DNA of 64,000 nucleotides from Catenuloplanes niger (GTDB taxonomy: Bacteria > Actinomycetota > Actinomycetes > Mycobacteriales > Micromonosporaceae): positions 4,783,001-4,847,000 of the forward strand of contig NZ_JAVDYC010000001.1 of NCBI RefSeq assembly GCF_031458255.1, in the 5' to 3' direction. Below the pieces are notes generated by a model that searched no databases, was not told the origin of the DNA, and saw only the letters and a program-made list of their open reading frames with translations. Of the stretch, positions 49,041-57,781 are shown in pieces; the stretch's first letter is position 1, and each line of letters starts with the position of its first letter. The position numbers and the translations under genes were made by a program.

Positions 49041-50422
49041 TGGCGAGTACCTTCTCCGGCATCACCACCGCGCTCAGCTCGCTCTACGCCCAGCGCCGCG
49101 CGCTGGACGTGGCGGGCCAGAACATCGCGAACGCGAACACCGAGGGATACACCCGGCAGCGCGTGCAGATGACGTCGGCCAGCGGCAACACCATGCCGAC
49201 CATGTGGTCCACCTCGGACGGCATCGGCAACGGCGTCGCGATCTCCGACATCCGGCGCACCCGGGACGAGTTCCTGGAGGGGCGCGGGCGCGAGGAGCGC
49301 GCGAACATCTCGTACCTGTCGAACCAGAAGCAGCAGTTCGTCACGATCGAGAACACGTTCGCGGAGCCGAGCGACACCGCGCTGCAGCACCAGCTCGGCG
49401 AGCTGTGGGGCGCGTTCGGCGACGTCGCGAACAACCCGAACGACCGGGCCATCCGGACCGCGCTGATCCAGCAGGGCAACACCGTGGTCGACGGCGTCCA
49501 CTCCGCCTACAACGCGCTCGGCGCGCAGTGGAAGGCGAACCGGGACCAGGCCGACGCGCTGGCCACCGAGGTCAACACGCTGGCCAAGAACATCGCGCAG
49601 TTGAACACCACGATCCAGCGCGCCACCGCGGCCGGCCTGCCGGTCAACGAGATGGCCGACCAGCGCGACGTGCAGCTGATGAAGCTCTCCGAACTGACCG
49701 GCGCGACCGCGTCGATCCAGGCCGACGGCACCGCCGCGGTCTACCTCGGCGGCTCCGGCCTGGTGCAGGGCGTCACCGCCCGGGAGATCCGGATGACCGG
49801 CGCGGACCGGCTGCAGAACCAGACCGGCGACCCGGCCAACAGCGTGGCCGTGCGGTGGGCCGACTCCGGCACGCCCGCGCAGGTCGGCGGCACGCTCGCG
49901 TCGATCCAGGACACGCTGGTCACCACGATCCCGAAGTACGCGAACCAGCTCGACGGCGTCGCCGCGAACCTGGCGAACACGGTCAACACGCTGCACGCCG
50001 GCGGGTACGGCCTGGACGGCGTGACCGGCCGCGCGTTCTTCACCGGCACGACCGCCGAGTCGATCAAGGTGGCGATCGACAACCCGGAGTTCGTGGCGGC
50101 GTCCTCGACGGCCGGCACGTTCGACGCCGCGAACGCGGACGCGCTGGCCGACCTGGCGACCACGCCGGGCGGGGCGGGCGAGACGTACGCCGTCATGATC
50201 GCGAACCTCGGTGTGGAGGCCCAGTCGGTCGACCGCCGGCAGGCGATCCAGGCCGTGGTCACCCAGGACACGGACGCGGCGCGGGAGTCCTTCGCCGGCG
50301 TCAACCTGGACGAGGAGATGACCCAGCTGATCACGTATCAGCGCGGGTACGAGGCGGCGTCCCGGGTGCTCAACGCGGTCGACGAGATGCTCGACGTGCT
50401 GATCAACCGCATGGCCGTCTAG
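49040..50422 (+). CDS. flgK: Hook-filament junction protein FlgK
   Basis: 460-residue hook-associated protein 1. N-terminal STFSGITTALSSLYAQRRAL and NIANANTEGYTRQRV; central NEMADQRDVQLMKLSELTGA; C-terminal GVNLDEEMTQLITYQRGYEA and RVLNAVDEMLDVLINRM. Shorter than enteric FlgK (about 550), with a reduced variable domain. It is followed by flgL after 12 bases. Confidence 0.94.
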   Translation: MASTFSGITTALSSLYAQRRALDVAGQNIANANTEGYTRQRVQMTSASGNTMPTMWSTSDGIGNGVAISDIRRTRDEFLEGRGREERANISYLSNQKQQFVTIENTFAEPSDTALQHQLGELWGAFGDVANNPNDRAIRTALIQQGNTVVDGVHSAYNALGAQWKANRDQADALATEVNTLAKNIAQLNTTIQRATAAGLPVNEMADQRDVQLMKLSELTGATASIQADGTAAVYLGGSGLVQGVTAREIRMTGADRLQNQTGDPANSVAVRWADSGTPAQVGGTLASIQDTLVTTIPKYANQLDGVAANLANTVNTLHAGGYGLDGVTGRAFFTGTTAESIKVAIDNPEFVAASSTAGTFDAANADALADLATTPGGAGETYAVMIANLGVEAQSVDRRQAIQAVVTQDTDAARESFAGVNLDEEMTQLITYQRGYEAASRVLNAVDEMLDVLINRMAV

Positions 50423-50434
50423 GGGGTCTGAACG

Positions 50435-51337
50435 ATGGCGATGCAGCTGAGGGTCACCGACGGGGCCATCACCAACCGGGTGCTGGCCAACCTGCAGGGC
50501 AACCTGACCCGGGTCGGCAACCTGCAGGAACAGCTCTCCAGCGGCAAGCAGATCAGCCGCCCGTCCGACTCACCGACCGGCACGGTCTCGGCCATGCAGC
50601 TGCGCGGCGAGTCGCGGGCCGTGCAGCAGTACACCCGCAACGCCTCGGACGGCCTGGGTTGGCTCGGTGTCATCGACACGGCGCTGACCAGCTCACTCTC
50701 CCAGACCGGCAAGGTTCGGGAGCTGGTGCTGCAGGGCATGTCGGCCGGCACCGCCAGCACCCCGGACGCGCGCGAGGCGCTCGCCGCCGAGGTGGAGAAC
50801 CTGCGCAAGTCGCTGATCGGCGTCGCGAACACGAAGTACCTGGACCGGCCGGTCTTCGGCGGGACCACGACGGGCGAGCGCGCGTTCGACGGGAACGGCC
50901 AGTTCGTCGGCGACACCGGCACCGTGATGCGCACGGTCGGCGACAACTCGAAGGTGCAGGTCGACGCGAACGGCGCCACGGTCTTCGGCGCCAACGGCGC
51001 GGACTCGCAGCTGTTCACCGTGCTGGAGTCGATCACCAACAATCTGCGCGGTTCGAACACCGCCGGCCTTGACGCCGATCTTCAGAATCTCGACGTCGCG
51101 ATTGGTACGATCAAGACAAATCTGGCCGACGTCGGTGCGCGGTACAACCGCATCGAGACCAGCCGCACCGCCGCCGACGACCGGCTGCTGAACGTCAAGA
51201 GCAAGCTCTCGGAGATCGAGGACATCGATCTTCCCAACACCATCATGCAGATGCAGTTGCAGCAGACGGCTTACCAGGCGGCGCTGCAGGCGACCGCCAA
51301 GGTGATCCAGCCCTCGCTGATGGATTTCCTGCGCTAG
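50435..51337 (+). CDS. flgL: Hook-filament junction protein FlgL
   Basis: 300-residue hook-associated protein 3, flagellin-like at both ends: LRVTDGAITNRVLANLQGNL and EQLSSGKQISRPSDSP at the start, LSEIEDIDLPNTIMQMQLQQ and TAYQAALQATAKVIQPSLMD at the end. Joined to flgK and followed by fliW after 52 bases. Confidence 0.94.
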   Translation: MAMQLRVTDGAITNRVLANLQGNLTRVGNLQEQLSSGKQISRPSDSPTGTVSAMQLRGESRAVQQYTRNASDGLGWLGVIDTALTSSLSQTGKVRELVLQGMSAGTASTPDAREALAAEVENLRKSLIGVANTKYLDRPVFGGTTTGERAFDGNGQFVGDTGTVMRTVGDNSKVQVDANGATVFGANGADSQLFTVLESITNNLRGSNTAGLDADLQNLDVAIGTIKTNLADVGARYNRIETSRTAADDRLLNVKSKLSEIEDIDLPNTIMQMQLQQTAYQAALQATAKVIQPSLMDFLR

Positions 51338-51389
51338 CAGAAAGCTCACCATCCACCGAACCGACCACCGAGAACGATCGAGGGAAGCC

Positions 51390-51821
51390 ATGACCGCGCG
51401 CACGATCGAGCAAGAGATGGACGCAGACCTGCTGGATCTGCCGATCATCGACCTGGTCTCTCCGATGCCCGGTTTCCCGGACAACCGGCAGTTCGTCCTG
51501 GTCCGGCTGGACGAGAACGGACTCCTCTACTCGCTGCGGGCGGTGGACAACGCCGACCTGCGTTTCCTGGTAATGCCTCCGTCGCCGTTCTTCCCGGACT
51601 ACGCTCCGGAGATCGACGACGAAGCCGCCGAGATGCTCGGCTCCCCGAAGCCCGAGGACCTGATGGTCCTGCTCGTGGTGACGGCCGGTGACACCGCCGC
51701 GCACGCCACGGCGAACCTGCTGGCCCCGATCGTCATCGACCGGGGTAACCGCCGGGGCATGCAGACCGTGCTCAGCGGGTCCGGGCTGCCGGTGCGCGCG
51801 GAGCTCGCCGTCGCGGGGTGA
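51390..51821 (+). CDS. fliW: Flagellar assembly factor FliW
   Basis: 143-residue protein that binds CsrA and flagellin in turn, so that secretion of flagellin frees FliW to inhibit CsrA. Motifs: [40 protein letters not shown], and [20 protein letters not shown] near the C-terminus. ATG follows GAGGGAAGCC. csrA follows after 52 bases. Confidence 0.93.
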   Translation: MTARTIEQEMDADLLDLPIIDLVSPMPGFPDNRQFVLVRLDENGLLYSLRAVDNADLRFLVMPPSPFFPDYAPEIDDEAAEMLGSPKPEDLMVLLVVTAGDTAAHATANLLAPIVIDRGNRRGMQTVLSGSGLPVRAELAVAG

Positions 51822-51873
51822 GTCCCGGGTCCCGCGTCGGTCCGGTGCGTCCAACCATGGAGGGGAAAGCCGC

Positions 51874-52107
51874 ATGCTCGTATTGACCCGGCGCTCCGGA
51901 GAGAGCGTGATGGTCGGCGACGACATCGTCATCACCGTGCTGGAGGTGCGGGGCGAGGTGATCCGGCTGGGGATCCGCGCGCCCCGCACCGTACAGGTGC
52001 ACCGCGAGGAGATCTACCGGGAGCTGCAGACCGCCAACCGGGAGGCCGCGTCCCCGGCGGACAGCGCCGTGGAAGCGCTGGCCGGAGCACTGCGCAAGCC
52101 CGACTGA
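51874..52107 (+). CDS. csrA: Carbon storage regulator CsrA, post-transcriptional repressor
   Basis: 77-residue RNA-binding dimer: [20 protein letters not shown], then [20 protein letters not shown]. Complete, with an Ala-rich tail. With fliW directly upstream it makes the standard Gram-positive switch that holds flagellin translation until the hook is finished; the hairpin in the fliC leader is the likely target. ATG follows GGAGGGGAAAGC. Confidence 0.96.
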   Translation: MLVLTRRSGESVMVGDDIVITVLEVRGEVIRLGIRAPRTVQVHREEIYRELQTANREAASPADSAVEALAGALRKPD

Positions 52108-52127
52108 ACACTCTGCGTGAACCGTCC

Positions 52128-52162
52128 GGAAGGGCCGGCCGCCACTCGGCGTCGGCCCTTCC
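52128..52162 (+). terminator. Terminator after csrA
   Basis: 10-bp stem (52128-52137 and 52153-52162) with an internal small hairpin, 20 bases after the csrA stop; ends the flgN-to-csrA operon. It also faces the end of the convergent peptidase gene. Confidence 0.7.
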
Positions 52163-52216
52163 GCCGTGTCCGGGCCCGGTGGCCGGGGCGTCGTCGACAC
52201 CCCGGCCACCCGGGCG

Positions 52217-53062
52217 TCACCGCACCGGGACGCCCTTCGCCTTCAGGAACAGGAACGGGTCGACCGCGTTCTCCACCGTCGCCGGGAAGGCGGTGTGCAC
52301 CTCGAAGTGCAGGTGCGGGCCGGTGGAGTGACCGGACGAGCCGACCTGCCCGATCAGGTCGCCCGCGGTCACGGTCTGGCCGGGCACCACGGACGGACGC
52401 CGGAGCAGGTGGCAGTAGCGAGTGGTGACGCCGTCCGCGTCGCGGATCTCCGCGAACCAGCCGCAACCGCTCACGGTCAGGCCGCCGTCGGTGTCACAGG
52501 TGCCGATCGAGACCTGGCAGAGCACGCGCATCACCACGCCGGAGTGCGCGGCCCGGACCGGGGTCTCCTTCGCGGCGGCCAGGTCCATGCCGTTGTGCGT
52601 GGGACGCTGCGGCGTCCGGAAGGCACTGTTCATCGCGGCCGACACCGGCAGCACCCACGCGGGACCGGCCGCGCCCTCGGTGCTACGGCTCGGGCTCGGC
52701 TTCGGCGGGTCGCAGACCGGCAGCTTCGTGGCCGGCCGCTTGATGTACGCGTCGGAGACGTAACCGCCGTCGGAGAGCCGGTCCCACAGGTCGGTGGTGC
52801 GTACCGTACCGGTGACCCGGTTGCCCTTGGCCTGGCAGACGATGCTGACCTTGGCGCCCTCCTGAAGCGTCCCGACCCGCTTGGCCGCGGTCTTGGCCGC
52901 CTTGCGGACGTTGAGCACGAGCCCGCCGGTGCTGACCGTGCCGGACACCGAGGAGGCTGCCTCCGCGGGGCTCGCGGTCACCGTCGCGAGGCCGCCGACC
53001 AGCAGACCGAGTCCGGCGATGGCCGCGGCCGAGGCGCGGCGCCGGATGCGTTTCGTGGGCAA
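52217..53062 (-). CDS. Secreted M23-family peptidase with N-terminal SH3-like region
   Basis: 281-residue exported peptidoglycan endopeptidase-type protein. A signal peptide (RASAAAIAGLGLLVGGLATV, ASPAEA) precedes an SH3-like part (about 40-110; VLNVRKAAKTAAKRVGTLQE) that may bind the wall, then the M23 domain with zinc ligands in THNGMDLAA and STGPHLHFEVHT. TTG at 53062 was chosen because GGAGGAG lies upstream and the signal peptide follows at once. It is not clearly part of the flagellar regulon. Confidence 0.85.
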   Translation of the reverse strand: MPTKRIRRRASAAAIAGLGLLVGGLATVTASPAEAASSVSGTVSTGGLVLNVRKAAKTAAKRVGTLQEGAKVSIVCQAKGNRVTGTVRTTDLWDRLSDGGYVSDAYIKRPATKLPVCDPPKPSPSRSTEGAAGPAWVLPVSAAMNSAFRTPQRPTHNGMDLAAAKETPVRAAHSGVVMRVLCQVSIGTCDTDGGLTVSGCGWFAEIRDADGVTTRYCHLLRRPSVVPGQTVTAGDLIGQVGSSGHSTGPHLHFEVHTAFPATVENAVDPFLFLKAKGVPVR

Positions 53063-53243
53063 GGCTTCTCCTCCCGCCCCGCCGGGCGGCGGGCACGGGA
53101 AGAAGGTTGCCGGGCGTGCCTTGCCGTCCCGGTGCCCGAGAAGTGCGGCCGGGTTGCGGCCGGCACGCACCCGTCCGGCACCACGGAACGACCCCGGTAA
53201 ATCGCCCTAACCCCCGTTTTCCCCGACGAAGGCGCTGGATTGG

Positions 53244-53271
53244 CTCATGACGGTTGCCACGCCGCCGATGT
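53244..53271 (+). promoter_or_regulatory. FliA-type promoter of the chemoreceptor gene
   Basis: CTCA (53244-53247), 16 bases, GCCGATGT (53264-53271), about 50 bases before the TTG start at 53323. Confidence 0.75.
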
Positions 53272-53322
53272 GGCCCATGTGCGGAGCCTTGCCTCGGTAC
53301 CGCCCTCACCTAGGAGGTCGCT

Positions 53323-54885
53323 TTGGCTGGTCTGGCAGACGTGGGCGTGGGCAAACGCCTCTCCGTCATCGTGGTGTCCGGCGTCGTCGTGGCCGCCTGC
53401 GTCACCGGGATCGGCATGTGGTCCCAGGGCAGGCTCGCCGATCAGGCCGAGACGGTACGCGTCTTCGCGCTGACCAAGGCCGCGCTCAACCACCTGGACA
53501 CCCGCGAGAGCGAGCTGAAGGTGGACGCCTACCGGGCCGCCAACGGCGAGGACACCACCGGCGACGTGACCGACGACGTGCAGTCCGCGCTGGACGCGCT
53601 CGCGGCCGCGGAGGGCTGGGACCTGCCCGGCGAGATCGACGACGACATCGACGCGCTGGCCGCCAGCGTCGCGGACTTCAATGCGTTCACCACCCAGTTC
53701 GTCACTGACGCGGTGGCGAACCCGGCGAGCGTAGGGGACCGCTACGACCAGATCGCCGAGCAGAACAACGTGGTCGACGACCAGATCGGGGCGATCCACG
53801 AGAAGCTCGACGCCGCGATCGAGCAGGAGCAGGCCGACATGGCCGCCACCACCGCCTCGACCCGGCTGTGGATGCTGCTGGTCGCCGGCCTCGGCATGGC
53901 CGCGCTGATCGGCTTCGCGATCCCGCTGGTCCGCTCGATCCTGAACCCGGTCCGCCGGGTCGGTGACGTCGTCGACGCGCTCGCCAACGGTGACCTGACG
54001 GTCCGTGCCGGGATCTCCTCGCACGACGAGCTGGGCCGGATGGCGCAGGGCCTGGACCGGGCCGTGGACCGGATGCGGCAGGCGATGGAGGCGATGGCCG
54101 CGAACGCGAACACGCTCGCCGGCGCGGCCACCGAGCTCTCCGCGACCAGCTCCGAGATCGCCCACGCGGCGCAGGAGACGAACGGGCAGACCTCCGCCGC
54201 GTCCGCCGAGGCCGAGGAGATCTCCCGCAACGTGCAGACCGTCGCGGCCGGCGGCGAGGAGATGGGCCTGTCCATCCGGGAGATCTCGCAGAACACCAAC
54301 GAGGCCGCGCAGATCGCCGGCCAGGCGGTCAGCGAGGCCGCGCTGGCCACCCAGAGCATCGAGCGGCTGGGCGAGTCCAGCGCCGAGATCGGCAACGTGA
54401 TCAAGCTGATCACCTCGATCGCGGAGCAGACCAACCTGCTGGCGCTGAACGCCACCATCGAGGCCGCGCGCGCCGGCGACGCGGGCAAGGGCTTCGCGGT
54501 GGTCGCGTCCGAGGTCAAGGATCTGGCGCAGGAGACCGCGCGGGCCACCGAGGACATCTCCTCCCGGGTCGCCGCGATCCAGTCCGACACCGGCGGCGCG
54601 GTCGAGGTGATCAACCGGATCAGCGAGGTCATCGCGAAGATCAACGACTACCAGACGACGATCGCCAGCGCGGTCGAGGAACAGACCGCCACCACCGCGG
54701 AGATGTCCCGCAGCATCGCGGAGGTCGCCGCGGGCGCCAGCCGGATCGCAGGCAGCATCTCCGAGGTCGCGCAGGCCGGCACGCACTCCATGGAGGGCGT
54801 CAACCAGACCAACCAGGCCAGCCAGGAGGTCGCCCGCACCGCCGAGGAGCTGCGCGCCCTGGTCGGCAGCTTCCGCATCAGTTAG
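53323..54885 (+). CDS. Methyl-accepting chemotaxis protein
   Basis: 520-residue receptor: membrane helix 1 (about 12-34), an extracellular four-helix-bundle sensor (about 35-185), membrane helix 2 ([20 protein letters not shown]), HAMP domain (about 205-260) and a cytoplasmic signalling domain with the CheW/CheA hairpin tip [20 protein letters not shown] and [20 protein letters not shown]. No C-terminal pentapeptide for CheR docking. TTG start with TAGGAGG upstream. Ligand unknown. Confidence 0.93.
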   Translation: MAGLADVGVGKRLSVIVVSGVVVAACVTGIGMWSQGRLADQAETVRVFALTKAALNHLDTRESELKVDAYRAANGEDTTGDVTDDVQSALDALAAAEGWDLPGEIDDDIDALAASVADFNAFTTQFVTDAVANPASVGDRYDQIAEQNNVVDDQIGAIHEKLDAAIEQEQADMAATTASTRLWMLLVAGLGMAALIGFAIPLVRSILNPVRRVGDVVDALANGDLTVRAGISSHDELGRMAQGLDRAVDRMRQAMEAMAANANTLAGAATELSATSSEIAHAAQETNGQTSAASAEAEEISRNVQTVAAGGEEMGLSIREISQNTNEAAQIAGQAVSEAALATQSIERLGESSAEIGNVIKLITSIAEQTNLLALNATIEAARAGDAGKGFAVVASEVKDLAQETARATEDISSRVAAIQSDTGGAVEVINRISEVIAKINDYQTTIASAVEEQTATTAEMSRSIAEVAAGASRIAGSISEVAQAGTHSMEGVNQTNQASQEVARTAEELRALVGSFRIS

Positions 54886-54945
54886 GCGGCTCCGTCTCCG
54901 GTCGTCGCTGCGCTCGGGGAAGCCGCCGAAATTCCTGCAGTCTCA

Positions 54946-54979
54946 TCGGGGGGTACGACGCGCGCGTCGTACCCCCCGA
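54946..54979 (+). terminator. Terminator after the chemoreceptor gene
   Basis: 15-bp perfect stem (54946-54960 and 54965-54979) with a CGCG loop, followed by CCGGTTTTCC. Confidence 0.82.
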
Positions 54980-55115
54980 CCGGTTTTCCACTACCGGACT
55001 GCACCTGCGCGATACCCACCGGCACTACACGCCGGGCCGATTGTCATCTCGGGCGGGAGTCGCCCCACCGAAGGCGCCGATCGGCGGCGCCCGGGCGAGA
55101 CGCAGGGAGCACACC

Positions 55116-55850
55116 GTGAGCGCAGAGCGCACCGCCGCCGTCGAGGCGACGCCGATGCTTGACCTGTGCGCCGACGCGCACGTCCACACCGGCTTCTCCG
55201 CGGGGCGCGACAGCGTCGGCGTGGTGGTGATGGCCGCCGACCGTGCGGGCCTGACCTCGCTCACGTTCGCGGACCAGGCCGGTCCGGACAGCACGTGGCT
55301 GCCGGCCTACGGCGACTCGGTCCGGCGCGCCCAGCAGCGCACCGACATCCGGCTCTCGGTCGCGGCGGAGATCGAGATCATCCGGGCGGACGGCTGGCTG
55401 GCCTGGCCGCCGGACCTGGGTGGCCTGGACGCCATCTCGGTCTCGCTCAGCCGCCTCCCGCTGGCCGCCGGCCCGGCCACGCCGCAGCAGGTCCGCGGCC
55501 TGCTCGCGGCCGGCACGGTACGCCGCGCGGACGTGATCGAACGCGCGGTGGAGGCGACGGTCCGCGGCGTCGAGCGCGCCGCCCGGTACGCGCCGGCCCG
55601 CCTGTCCCGCCCGCTGAGCCTGCTCAACCAGATCGGCATCACCGAGGACGAGATCGACGCGCACCTGCTCACCCACCTGGTCGAGGGCTGCCGCGTCACG
55701 CACGCCACGGTCGAGGTCAGCGAGGCCTGGCGCACCCCGTCCGCGGCCCTGGTGCGCCGCATGCTCGAGGCCGGCGTGACCGTCTCCGCCGCCTCGGACG
55801 CCCGCTACGCCGCCCAGGTCGGCCGCTGGCAGTACATCGCCACGCTCTGA
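55116..55850 (+). CDS. PHP-domain phosphoesterase-like protein
   Basis: 244-residue soluble protein with a PHP fold, as in histidinol phosphatase: metal motif CADAHVHTGFSAGRDS near residue 20, TFADQAGPDSTW, VAAEIEIIRADGW, and VTVSAASDARYAAQVGRW at the C-terminus with the late metal-binding Asp. It probably hydrolyses a phosphate ester; the substrate is unknown. GTG at 55116 follows AGGGAG by 6 bases. Not close to his genes, so HisK is uncertain. Confidence 0.78.
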   Translation: MSAERTAAVEATPMLDLCADAHVHTGFSAGRDSVGVVVMAADRAGLTSLTFADQAGPDSTWLPAYGDSVRRAQQRTDIRLSVAAEIEIIRADGWLAWPPDLGGLDAISVSLSRLPLAAGPATPQQVRGLLAAGTVRRADVIERAVEATVRGVERAARYAPARLSRPLSLLNQIGITEDEIDAHLLTHLVEGCRVTHATVEVSEAWRTPSAALVRRMLEAGVTVSAASDARYAAQVGRWQYIATL

Positions 55851-55956
55851 CACGGGGTTCTTCGATTCGCGGCTTTTGCTCACTTTGCCTGGCTACGCTC
55901 AGGGGAACCGGTCCCCTGCCCGGACCGGGGTGATCTCCTAGTCGTTGGAGGATCCG

Positions 55957-56934
55957 ATGAGCACCGTGAAGCAGGCCATCGAGGTGGGCGCGCCACTGCA
56001 TGCGGTCTACGAGCAGCTGTCGCACTTCGAGAACTATCCGCAGTTCATGAGCGGGGTCCAGGAAGTCACGCAGCTGTCCAGCACCAAGACCCACTGGATC
56101 ATGGATCTGGACGGTCAGCGACGGGAGTTCGACGCGCAGATCACCGAGTGCCGCCCGGACGAGCTGGTCGCCTGGCGCGCCACGAACGGGCCCGCGTTCT
56201 CGGAGGTCATCACGCTGCGGCCGATGACCGCGGAACGGACCCAGATCATCGCGCAGATGGACGCGGACGTGGCCGCGCTGATGCCCAGCGACCGGCACGC
56301 GCAGGACTCGCTGAGCCGCCGGCTGAAGGCGGACCTGACCAGCTTCAAGCGGCTGATGGAGAACGCCGGCTTCGGCCCGCACCAGGCGTCCGGCGTGCCG
56401 CTCGCCACCACGATGGGCCGAGCCGGCACGAACGCCGGGATGAACGTGGGGCTGAACAAGACCTACGGTACGAACGAGCCCGGCATCACCACCGCGGGCA
56501 CGCTCTCCGAGAGTCTGACCAAGCCCACCATCGGCGCCGGATCCGGCATCGGGGCCGGCACGAAGCGCGGCAACCAGCGGTCGGTCGCGCCCAGCCCGGC
56601 CATGATGCGCAACCGCCGCCCCGAACCGATCACCCAGCCGGCCGGCCGGATCAGCGCCGCCAAGCCCGCGGAGACCGCCGGCACCACCGAGTCGACGACC
56701 ACCATCGACACGACCGGCACCGGCAGCGGCACGACCACCACCGGCGCCACCGCCTCCGCGGTCGCGGCCACCGGCCCCTCCACCGCCACGGCCGCGGTCA
56801 CCGGCGGCACCCGCCGCGCCGGCGAGGGCATCAGCGGCGGCATGGGCGCCGACTCCACCGTCGACCTGGCCGCCGCGGACGCCGCCACCGAGCGCGTCCC
56901 CAAGAACAGCCGGCGCACGACCAAGAAGTCCTGA
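55957..56934 (+). CDS. SRPBCC-family (START-like) protein with long disordered tail
   Basis: 325 residues. The first about 140 form a polyketide-cyclase/START-like lipid-binding fold (STVKQAIEVGAPLHAVYEQL, HFENYPQFMSGVQEV). The rest is low-complexity, rich in Thr, Gly, Ala and Ser (TTTIDTTGTGSGTTTTGA), ending in a basic stretch RVPKNSRRTTKKS. No signal peptide. ATG follows GGAGG by 5 bases. The role is not known; the tail may be a flexible linker or cell-wall-like segment. Confidence 0.8.
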   Translation: MSTVKQAIEVGAPLHAVYEQLSHFENYPQFMSGVQEVTQLSSTKTHWIMDLDGQRREFDAQITECRPDELVAWRATNGPAFSEVITLRPMTAERTQIIAQMDADVAALMPSDRHAQDSLSRRLKADLTSFKRLMENAGFGPHQASGVPLATTMGRAGTNAGMNVGLNKTYGTNEPGITTAGTLSESLTKPTIGAGSGIGAGTKRGNQRSVAPSPAMMRNRRPEPITQPAGRISAAKPAETAGTTESTTTIDTTGTGSGTTTTGATASAVAATGPSTATAAVTGGTRRAGEGISGGMGADSTVDLAAADAATERVPKNSRRTTKKS

Positions 56935-56954
56935 CGCCGACGCCACCCACGCGA

Positions 56955-56985
56955 AAGCCCCGGCCCGCTCCTCGGGCCGGGGCTT
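56955..56985 (+). terminator. Terminator after the SRPBCC gene
   Basis: 13-bp perfect stem (56955-56967 and 56973-56985) with a 5-base loop, 20 bases after the stop codon. Confidence 0.78.
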
Positions 56986-57040
56986 CGTGCGTTTCCGCCC
57001 GGCGCGCTCCGCCGCTCACCCGGACATCTCGGCTGGCCAC

Positions 57041-57236
57041 CCGCCCGCCTTTGCTCTGCTTACCTACCGAAATCGGGCAGATTCGAGCCGGCCACGCCAC
57101 GCGGCGTCACCGGCTCCGCTCTGCTTACCTCGCCGCCGCGCGGCTGCGCCGCCACGACCCGCGCGGCTGCGCCGCCACGACCGCGCGTGCGCGTCACGTC
57201 CGTTTTCGCCCGGGTAAGCAGAGCAAAAGCGGGCGG
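57041..57236. repeat. Foldback repeat, copy C (expanded)
   Basis: Arms 57041-57063 and 57214-57236, 22 of 23 bases paired, core TTTGCTCTGCTTAC. The centre (150 bases) contains a third partial arm GCTCTGCTTAC (57118-57128) and a 23-bp tandem repeat (57138-57159 and 57161-57182). It lies between the convergent SRPBCC and receiver genes, inside a 322-bp gap that otherwise holds only the SRPBCC terminator. Confidence 0.85.
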
Positions 57237-57256
57237 AAGGCTAGGCGGGCGGAAGA

Positions 57257-57658
57257 CTAGGCGGGCGGGTCGTCGTGCAGGGCGGCGTTGACGGCGTCGA
57301 TCAGGGCGCTGGTGGTGAACGGCTTCTGCAGCAGCCGGGCGTGCTCGTCGACCATGCCCTTGTCCACCGCGACCTCCTTGGGGAGGCCGGAGACGTAGAT
57401 GACGCGGAGCCCGGGGCGCATCGCCGAGGCCTGCTCCGCGACCTCGCGCCCGGTGACACCGGGCATGCTGAGGTCCGTCACGAGCAGGTCGATCCCGCCG
57501 TCGTGGTCGCGGCAGGCGACGATCGCGCCGTCGGCGTCGCCGGCGGTGAGCGCGGTGAAGCCCTTGCGCTCCAGCATGCGGCGCATGATGTCGCGCAGGT
57601 CCTCCTCGTCGTCGACGACGAGCACCGTGGGCGGCGGCGACTGCAGGTCCTGCACCAT
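57257..57658 (-). CDS. Single-domain response regulator (receiver only)
   Basis: 133-residue receiver: VLVVDDEEDLRDIMRRML, acceptor Asp in LLVTDLSMPGVTG, VIYVSGLPKE and KPFTTSALIDAVNAAL. It closely resembles the C-terminal receiver of the hybrid kinase at 62478-64000 in motif style (YVSG and KPF segments), so it may take phosphate from such a kinase. ATG follows GGAGGG. No output domain. Confidence 0.85.
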   Translation of the reverse strand: MVQDLQSPPPTVLVVDDEEDLRDIMRRMLERKGFTALTAGDADGAIVACRDHDGGIDLLVTDLSMPGVTGREVAEQASAMRPGLRVIYVSGLPKEVAVDKGMVDEHARLLQKPFTTSALIDAVNAALHDDPPA

Positions 57659-57730
57659 CGCACCCTCCTCCGACCGTACCGAAAGATAAGGCTATATCCG
57701 TTTTCTGGGTTTTTCCCGGAAACGCGAAAG

Positions 57731-57760
57731 GCCCCGCCGTCCCGGACGGGACGGCGGGGC
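57731..57760 (-). terminator. Terminator after the subtilisin gene
   Basis: 13-bp perfect stem (57731-57743 and 57748-57760) with a GGAC loop, 22 bases after the stop codon on the minus strand. Confidence 0.8.
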
Positions 57761-57781
57761 TCTCACCGGGGTGACGCGGGG

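Noticed and set aside
53063-53240. Possible c-di-AMP (ydaO-type) riboswitch before the M23 peptidase gene
   Set aside because: Such riboswitches often precede wall hydrolase genes in actinobacteria, but the conserved sequence blocks are not recognisable in this leader.
55021-55060. GCCGATTG near 55050 and GCCGAAAT near 54925 and 13472 as further FliA-type -10 boxes
   Set aside because: No CTCA-like box lies 16 bases upstream of any of them.
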